From H111-94 sp034436045 (GTDB lineage Bacteria > Chloroflexota > Ktedonobacteria > Ktedonobacterales > Ktedonobacteraceae): a stretch of 9,994 nucleotides of DNA. The notes beneath the pieces were generated by a model, which worked only from the letters and a program-made list of their open reading frames with translations, did not search any database and was not told the DNA's origin. Position 1 is the first letter of the stretch. Every line of letters starts with the position of its first letter. The translations under genes were made by a program, and so were the position numbers. The DNA lies in assembly GCA_034436045.1 (NCBI GenBank), contig DAOTVZ010000165.1, positions 1 to 9,994 of the forward strand, in the 5' to 3' direction. Shown here one piece after another: positions 6,133 through 9,994 of this stretch.

Positions 6133-7674
6133 TCAGGCCATATTGCGCAATTCACGCTTCAGGATTTTGCCGGTGGCGTTCTTCGGTAAGGGTTGATCAA
6201 TGAAGCGGATGATGCGTGGGTACTTATAACCGGCGAGGCGTGCCTTGCAGTATCCACGAATCTCCTCTTCGGTTGCAGTCGCACCGGGCTTGAGATAGAT
6301 GATGGCTTTGACCTCTTCACCCAGTTGCGGGTCAGGGACGCCGATGACGGCGGCCTCGGCAATGGCGGGATGGGCGTACAGCACCTCTTCGAGTTCACGT
6401 GGGTAGACATTGAAGCCGCCACGAATAATCATATCTTTCTTGCGATCCACGATAGAGAAGTAGCCATCCTCGTCCATTTTACCAATGTCACCAGTGTGGA
6501 ACCAGCCGTTATGGATGGCCTCGGCGGTGGCTTCCGGGCGCTTGTAGTAGCCCTTCATGATATTGTGACCGCGAATGACAATTTCACCGATCTCACCAAC
6601 TGGCAGATCGTGATCCTGGTCATCGACAATTTTCATCTCGATGCCCCAGATAGGAATGCCGACCGTGCCGGGCTTCGCAGGCTTGTATAGCACGTTTGAG
6701 GAGGCGACGGGTGACGTTTCTGAGAGGCCATAGCCCTCAAGAATGGTGATGCCGAACTCGCGCTTCCAGGCTTCCAGAATCTCGACCGGTAGCGACGCGC
6801 CACCACTATTGCAGAAGCGCAGACTGGAAAGATCATATTTCTTGCGCTCCGGGTGGTTGAGCATATAGATATACATAGTGGGAACACCGGAGAAGGTGGT
6901 CACATGATCGCGTTGGATGATCTCAAAGGCTTTCAACGGGTCGAAACGCGGCATCAGTGTCATCGTTGCGCCGACTGTGACCGCTACGCCCATGACTGCG
7001 CTCAGGCCAAAGGAATGGAAGAGGGGCAAGGCGACCAGGGCCACATCATCGGGGAGCCATTCGATACCGAGCGTGGTGGCTGCAATACGTGCGTTGAAGA
7101 GCAGATTGAAGTGAGTCAGTTCAGCCCCTTTAGGCTGCCCGGTGGTGCCACTGGTATAGATAATGACGGCAGTGTCATCCGGCATGGTGGCGACCATCTC
7201 AAACTTCGGCGAGGTATCAGCCAGGAAAGCGTCAAAACGAAGCGCGCCTTCTACGTCGGGCAGTGCGGTTGAGCCGGGTGCGTTGATTATCACCAGCTTC
7301 TTACAGGTGGGTGTTTGCTGGTAGCCCGCGACGGCATCGGCGACGAAGCCTTCCCAGGCAATCAGCATCACGGAGTCGCTGTCTTGCAGATGATAGGCTA
7401 TTTCCGGCCCACGCAATAGAACGTTCAGGGGAACGACGACTGCACCCGTTTTGAGGATACCGAAGTAGCACATCAAAAATTGTGGAATATTAGGAATGAG
7501 GATGGCGACCTTTTGATCGCGCTCGATCCCCGCTCTAACCAGTGCATTGGCGACCTTATTCGAGGCAGCGTTGAGTTCGCCATAAGTCATCTTGAAGTTT
7601 TCAAAGATGATGGCGGTATGGCCGGGATCTTTTTTGGCACTTTCTGTAAGCATCGTTGCTAAGTTAAGACTCAT
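6133..7674 (-). CDS. Long-chain fatty acid-CoA ligase (AMP-dependent synthetase)
   Basis: A 513-residue class I adenylate-forming enzyme that would activate a carboxylic acid with ATP and couple it to CoA. The phosphate-binding loop is YTSGTTGQPKG (173-183). Further landmarks are GYGLSE (314-319), the ATP-binding D396 in WFHTGD, the hinge D410-R411-K412, the RGGFNVYPRE segment (418-427) and the catalytic lysine K503 in NATGKILKREL. The sequence most resembles FadD/LcfB-type medium- and long-chain ligases, although aryl or other acids cannot be excluded. An in-frame ATG at 7731 would add 19 residues, but the predicted start of transcription lies near 7729, and AGGAAGGA at 7692-7685 precedes the ATG at 7674, which I prefer. 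It is divergent from the cyclase gene and shares a control region with it. The large inverted repeat follows its stop codon. Confidence 0.93.
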   Translation of the reverse strand: MSLNLATMLTESAKKDPGHTAIIFENFKMTYGELNAASNKVANALVRAGIERDQKVAILIPNIPQFLMCYFGILKTGAVVVPLNVLLRGPEIAYHLQDSDSVMLIAWEGFVADAVAGYQQTPTCKKLVIINAPGSTALPDVEGALRFDAFLADTSPKFEMVATMPDDTAVIIYTSGTTGQPKGAELTHFNLLFNARIAATTLGIEWLPDDVALVALPLFHSFGLSAVMGVAVTVGATMTLMPRFDPLKAFEIIQRDHVTTFSGVPTMYIYMLNHPERKKYDLSSLRFCNSGGASLPVEILEAWKREFGITILEGYGLSETSPVASSNVLYKPAKPGTVGIPIWGIEMKIVDDQDHDLPVGEIGEIVIRGHNIMKGYYKRPEATAEAIHNGWFHTGDIGKMDEDGYFSIVDRKKDMIIRGGFNVYPRELEEVLYAHPAIAEAAVIGVPDPQLGEEVKAIIYLKPGATATEEEIRGYCKARLAGYKYPRIIRFIDQPLPKNATGKILKRELRNMA

Positions 7675-7684
7675 AATGGCTGTG

Positions 7685-7692
7685 TCCTTCCT
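7685..7692 (-). promoter_or_regulatory. Ribosome binding site that sets the ligase start
   Basis: On the minus strand AGGAAGGA lies ten bases before the ATG at 7674. The alternative ATG at 7731 has no such site and lies at or before the predicted transcription start. Confidence 0.65.
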
Positions 7693-7718
7693 CTGGCATG
7701 TACACCTTAGAATTAAAG

Positions 7719-7731
7719 TGATACGGGTCAT
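7719..7731. promoter_or_regulatory. Candidate operator O1, over the ligase start site
   Basis: TGATACGGGTCAT, an imperfect dyad of the form TGA-N6-TCA with a central CG. It matches the copy at 7780-7792 in 12 of 13 bases, 61 bp away. It covers the predicted ligase transcription start (about 7729, minus strand). Confidence 0.55.
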
Positions 7732-7735
7732 CCAT

Positions 7736-7741
7736 ATTATA
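7736..7741 (-). promoter_or_regulatory. Predicted -10 box of the ligase gene
   Basis: A perfect TATAAT on the minus strand (7741-7736). No good -35 hexamer is seen 16-18 bases upstream, so an activator or a weak -35 contact may be involved. The leader to the ATG at 7674 would be about 55 bases. Confidence 0.45.
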
Positions 7742-7771
7742 AACTAAAAGGGAAGCGGACTGTGTTGTCTA

Positions 7772-7780
7772 TGCTATAAT
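7772..7780 (+). promoter_or_regulatory. Predicted extended -10 promoter of the cyclase gene
   Basis: TGCTATAAT at 7772-7780 is a perfect extended -10 element (TGn followed by TATAAT). No clear -35 box is present, which fits the extended type. Transcription should start near 7787, giving a leader of about 54 bases to the ATG at 7841. Confidence 0.6.
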
Positions 7781-7792
7781 GATACGGTTCAT
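7780..7792. promoter_or_regulatory. Candidate operator O2, over the cyclase start site
   Basis: TGATACGGTTCAT, the second copy of the TGA-N6-TCA dyad. It begins at the last base of the cyclase -10 box and covers the predicted start site, a typical place for a repressor. Confidence 0.55.
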
Positions 7793-7825
7793 GTGCGTTA
7801 TTGTACCTGTTCCAGTAGACTAAGC

Positions 7826-7830
7826 AGGAG
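7826..7830 (+). promoter_or_regulatory. Ribosome binding site that sets the cyclase start
   Basis: AGGAG lies ten bases before the ATG at 7841. The in-frame ATG at 7793 falls only a few bases after the predicted transcription start and has no Shine-Dalgarno sequence. Confidence 0.65.
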
Positions 7831-7840
7831 TATAGAAAAA

Positions 7841-8593
7841 ATGGCTGCAATTCAAGAACTGGCCACGATGTTACTCAGTATGGATGTCATTGACCTCTCT
7901 CCGTTGTTCTATACGAACATGCCGCACTGGCAGAGTCACCCGGATATGATGATCGTGGAAGATGCGCGCAATTTTCGCCAGAATGGCTATTTTTTGCAGA
8001 CGCTAATCTTGCCGGAGCATTGCGGCTGTCACGTCGATGCGCCTGCGCATGCGTTGCCCGACCGGCCCGAACAGACGATTGAGACATTTCCCCCTGACAT
8101 GCTGATGGGCATTGCTAAGAAAATAGATCTTTCCCAGGAAAACTACGCGCCGGGCGACATGGTGCCGCTCAGCAAGGTGCAAGAGGTGATGCAACGCACG
8201 GGGATCACGATAGAGAAGAACGATATTGTCATCTTTGACTTTGGCTGGGATAAGTACCTGGTAGACGTGGAGCAGAAGCCGCCGCACGAACGCAACTGGT
8301 GGGGGCAGAATGAACCCGGACTGGATAAGGATACCTGCCGCTATCTCTATGAATGTGGCGTCAAGGCGGTTGGATCCGATACGGCGGCCTGTGATATGGC
8401 CCAGGTCAATGGCGAGCGCAAGGGAGGCTACGGTCACGGCATCTATTTCCTGCCCAACGGCATCTTCATCATCGAGGGCCTCTATGGCCTGGCGAAAGTG
8501 CCGACGACCTTCTATTTCATAGCCTTGCCGCTCAAGATCAAAGGCGGCTCCGGCTCACCCCTGCGCCCGATTGCGCTGGTGCCCAGGTCATAA
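7841..8593 (+). CDS. Cyclase family protein / kynurenine formamidase-like metal hydrolase
   Basis: A 250-residue member of the cyclase family (Pfam Cyclase, the fold of bacterial kynurenine formamidase and related Zn/Mn amidohydrolases). Residues 15-20 give the family's opening DVIDLS. The metal-binding signature appears as H60-C-G-C-H64-V-D66-A-P-A-H70. The usual form is HxGTHxDxPxH, so Thr is replaced by Cys63, and a second Cys sits at 61. GSDTAACD (178-185), H199 and E212 in the IIEGL stretch correspond to the distal conserved segments with the remaining metal-ligand or catalytic residues. The substrate cannot be told from sequence; amide, lactone or isatin-type hydrolysis are known in the family. 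The start at 7841 is chosen from AGGAG at 7826. Divergent from an acyl-CoA ligase and probably co-regulated with it, which would suit a small catabolic pathway for an acid released by this enzyme. Confidence 0.88.
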   Translation: MAAIQELATMLLSMDVIDLSPLFYTNMPHWQSHPDMMIVEDARNFRQNGYFLQTLILPEHCGCHVDAPAHALPDRPEQTIETFPPDMLMGIAKKIDLSQENYAPGDMVPLSKVQEVMQRTGITIEKNDIVIFDFGWDKYLVDVEQKPPHERNWWGQNEPGLDKDTCRYLYECGVKAVGSDTAACDMAQVNGERKGGYGHGIYFLPNGIFIIEGLYGLAKVPTTFYFIALPLKIKGGSGSPLRPIALVPRS

Positions 8594-8596
8594 CAG

Positions 8597-8614
8597 ATGT
8601 CGCATATGTGACAT
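8597..8614. promoter_or_regulatory. 18-bp near-perfect palindrome, candidate operator
   Basis: ATGTCGCATATGTGACAT is symmetric apart from one base pair. It lies three bases after the cyclase stop codon and 36 bases before the next start codon. Read on the minus strand its core is TGTCA-N6-CGACA, the spacing and half-sites of a CRP/FNR-type target. No convincing promoter is positioned against it. Confidence 0.45.
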
Positions 8615-8650
8615 AACAGAATTTCTTATAGTCAGAAAGGATAGGCGTTC

Positions 8651-8887
8651 ATGAGCAACAGTCCCGATGTTCCCAGCTTTGCCCAGGATATCAAACCGTT
8701 ATTTCGTGATATTGACCGTTCTTCAATGGATTTTGTGTTTGACCTCTGGGATTATCAGGAGGTCAAAGATCACGCTCAAGACATTCTCGAACGTGTCTCT
8801 GATGGCACTATGCCGTGTGACGAACAATGGCCACAGGAGCGCATCGAACTCTTTCGGCGCTGGATAGAGACAGGTATGTCGGCGTAG
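8651..8887 (+). CDS. Small acidic protein with an LWDY...MPCDEQW motif, function unknown
   Basis: A 78-residue soluble protein without signal peptide or membrane helix. Its pattern, SFAQDIKPLFRDIDRSSM, then FDLWDYQEV, then a helical HAQDILERVSDG, then MPCDEQWPQERIELFRRWIETGM, resembles a small domain that I recall from many bacterial hypothetical proteins; I cannot name it with confidence. The single cysteine (C56) lies in the MPCDEQW turn. GAAAGGA at 8635-8641 gives a good ribosome binding site nine bases before the start. The gene is 57 bases after the cyclase and ends nine bases before the methyltransferase gene, so it is probably co-transcribed with the latter. The stand-alone domain may bind a partner protein or cofactor; that is speculation. 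Confidence 0.8.
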   Translation: MSNSPDVPSFAQDIKPLFRDIDRSSMDFVFDLWDYQEVKDHAQDILERVSDGTMPCDEQWPQERIELFRRWIETGMSA

Positions 8888-8896
8888 GTACCGTCA

Positions 8897-9718
8897 ATGA
8901 GTGAGCAGAAAAACATTTCTCATGCTGTTCCACCGGGGAAGGTTTACCTGGTGGGCGCTGGCCCCGGCGACCCCGAACTGATAACGGTAAAGGGATTGAA
9001 TATGCTACGCCGGGCCGACGTGGTTATTTATGATAATCTTGTCAATCCCGTTTTGCTTGATGAAATAAGGGCGGATGCGGAAAAAATATATGTTGGAAAG
9101 GTGGCGGGGCGACATACGCTACGTCAGGAGGGTATCAATCGGCTACTCATTCAGTATGCGCGTGCCGGTAAGCTTGTGGTGCGCCTCAAGGGAGGAGATC
9201 CCTTTGTTTTCGGGCGCGGCGGAGAGGAGGCTGAAGCGCTGGTAGAGAATGGGATTGCCTGGGAGGTGATCCCTGGTGTCACCTCTGCCGTCGCCGTTCC
9301 CGCCTATGCCGGTATTCCGGTGACGCACCGCGAATATGCTGCCGCTTTTACCGTGATTACCGGCCATGAAGCCTCAGAGAAAGAAGAATCGTCCTTCGAT
9401 TGGGAGGCCATTGCACGCCTGAACGGCACTCTGATTGTGTTAATGGGCATGACCAGATTGCCGCAAATTGTGCGTTTGTTGCTGTGTCATGGCAGAGCGA
9501 CCAGCACGCCGGTGGCAGTCATTCGTTGGGGCAGTATGCCCATGCAACAGAGCGTGATCGGAACCCTGGAGACGATTGCAGAGCAGGTGCAGCAGGCGCG
9601 CCTGCAACCCCCGGCGCTGATCATTATCGGCGATGTGGTCAGGCTGAGTGAGCGTCTACGCTGGTTTGCTGAGGCTGCACCGGAAATGCTGCAAGCGGAT
9701 GATTTGTCTGACGAGTGA
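8897..9718 (+). CDS. cobA: Uroporphyrinogen-III C-methyltransferase (SUMT)
   Basis: A 273-residue SAM-dependent enzyme that methylates uroporphyrinogen III at C-2 and C-7 to precorrin-2, the branch point to siroheme, cobalamin and heme d1. The first family signature is VYLVGAGPGDPELITVKG (16-33). The second is VRLKGGDPFVFGRGGEE (95-111). Then follow GVTSA (127-131), GIPVTHR (139-145), TGH (155-157), LMGM (182-185) and IRWG (209-212). The length is that of a single-domain SUMT, with no fused uroporphyrinogen-III synthase or CysG dehydrogenase/chelatase part. No strong Shine-Dalgarno is seen; the nine-base gap from the previous stop suggests translational coupling. No other tetrapyrrole gene is in the window, so siroheme or cobalamin use cannot be decided. 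The last 20 residues are acidic. Confidence 0.95.
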   Translation: MSEQKNISHAVPPGKVYLVGAGPGDPELITVKGLNMLRRADVVIYDNLVNPVLLDEIRADAEKIYVGKVAGRHTLRQEGINRLLIQYARAGKLVVRLKGGDPFVFGRGGEEAEALVENGIAWEVIPGVTSAVAVPAYAGIPVTHREYAAAFTVITGHEASEKEESSFDWEAIARLNGTLIVLMGMTRLPQIVRLLLCHGRATSTPVAVIRWGSMPMQQSVIGTLETIAEQVQQARLQPPALIIIGDVVRLSERLRWFAEAAPEMLQADDLSDE

Positions 9719-9784
9719 GAGATGATATGACAGCGATTTACCGATGAGTTTTACGTCCGGGAGACTTATACAGAAGTACCTATG

Positions 9785-9994
9785 CTACAAGTCAAGAGGG
9801 TTGCGGCCCTCCCAGGTGCCGGAAGAGGCGATGGGACGGAAGCGCGCGAAGAGTTCTTCTTTGTACCAGCGCTCACTTCGGGTGCGACGAATAACCTCGG
9901 CGTGAGGTGTGGAGCTATAGGCGAAAGAGGTTATGGCGGGCAAGGTACGCCAGACACTGAGAGTAGCCTGGTAGATGAGCGGGGCCTCACCGAT
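9785..9994 (-). CDS. Spheroidene monooxygenase-like protein, C-terminal part (cut by window end)
   Basis: An open frame on the minus strand enters at 9994 and ends at a TAG at 9787-9785, giving the last 69 residues of a longer protein whose start lies outside the window. It contains TLSVWRTLPAITSFAY, then HAEVIRRTR, WYKEELFARFRPI and SSGTWEGRNPL. This order of Trp, FAY, His, WYxEELFARF and a Gly-Thr-Trp-x-Gly ending matches, from memory, the C-terminus of the CrtA/spheroidene monooxygenase family. That family introduces a keto group into carotenoids in purple bacteria, but many non-phototrophs carry homologues of unknown role. The gene is convergent with the SUMT gene, with 66 bases between stop codons. 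No start codon is available inside the window. Confidence 0.7.
   Translation of the reverse strand: MGEAPLIYQATLSVWRTLPAITSFAYSSTPHAEVIRRTRSERWYKEELFARFRPIASSGTWEGRNPLDL

Noticed and set aside
5970..6155. 61-residue minus-strand frame
   Set aside because: It runs through the inverted repeat and into the ligase end, with no ribosome binding site or recognisable motif.
6193..6690. 165-residue open frame on the plus strand inside the ligase gene
   Set aside because: It is fully antisense to conserved core motifs of the ligase, lacks a ribosome binding site and has no family features; it follows from codon bias of the real gene.
7675..7731. 19-residue N-terminal extension of the ligase
   Set aside because: The ATG at 7731 lies at the predicted transcription start and inside the candidate operator; the ATG at 7674 has a good ribosome binding site and the usual family N-terminus.
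7793..7840. 16-residue N-terminal extension of the cyclase
   Set aside because: The ATG at 7793 is only a few bases after the predicted transcript start and lacks a ribosome binding site, while AGGAG precedes the ATG at 7841.
9796..9811. GAGGG-TTGCGG-CCCTC hairpin as a terminator
   Set aside because: It lies inside the coding end of the CrtA-like gene, has only five pairs and no T run on either side.

Overview
The window looks like chromosomal DNA of a moderately GC-rich bacterium. A Ktedonobacteria-like member of the Chloroflexota is my best guess. It rests on gene style only: an ECF sigma factor translationally coupled to a membrane-anchored Rieske protein, a bacterial copper amine oxidase, a kynurenine-formamidase-type cyclase and a CrtA-like monooxygenase. 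No rRNA or other taxonomic marker is present, so this is inference. I see no insertion sequence, tRNA, CRISPR array or phage gene.

Layout. (1) 38-3594, plus strand: an APC-family amine/amino-acid permease, a likely terminator, then a copper amine oxidase; together a plausible amine uptake and oxidation unit. (2) 3595-5263, plus strand: a 240-bp leader rich in dyads with a good sigma-70-type promoter, then an ECF sigma factor overlapping a protein that joins a cysteine-free cytoplasmic N-terminal part, one membrane helix with a twin-arginine motif, and an external Rieske [2Fe-2S] domain. This reads as a redox-sensing sigma/anti-sigma pair. (3) 5333-5827, minus strand: an unrecognised two-helix membrane protein with a good promoter. 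(4) 5828-6132: intergenic, dominated by a large imperfect inverted repeat. (5) 6133-7674, minus strand: an acyl-CoA ligase. (6) 7675-7840: a compact divergent promoter region with a TATAAT box on each strand and a matching TGA-N6-TCA dyad over each predicted start site. (7) 7841-9718, plus strand: a cyclase/metal-dependent hydrolase, a 78-residue conserved-looking small protein and a uroporphyrinogen-III C-methyltransferase. (8) 9785-9994, minus strand: the C-terminal end of a spheroidene-monooxygenase-like protein, cut by the window edge.

The most notable observations are the Rieske-bearing putative anti-sigma factor, the amine oxidase with Ile in place of the near-invariant Asn before the TPQ-forming tyrosine, the paired operators between ligase and cyclase, the 165-bp inverted repeat, and an AACCGTAT octamer that recurs in several intergenic regions.
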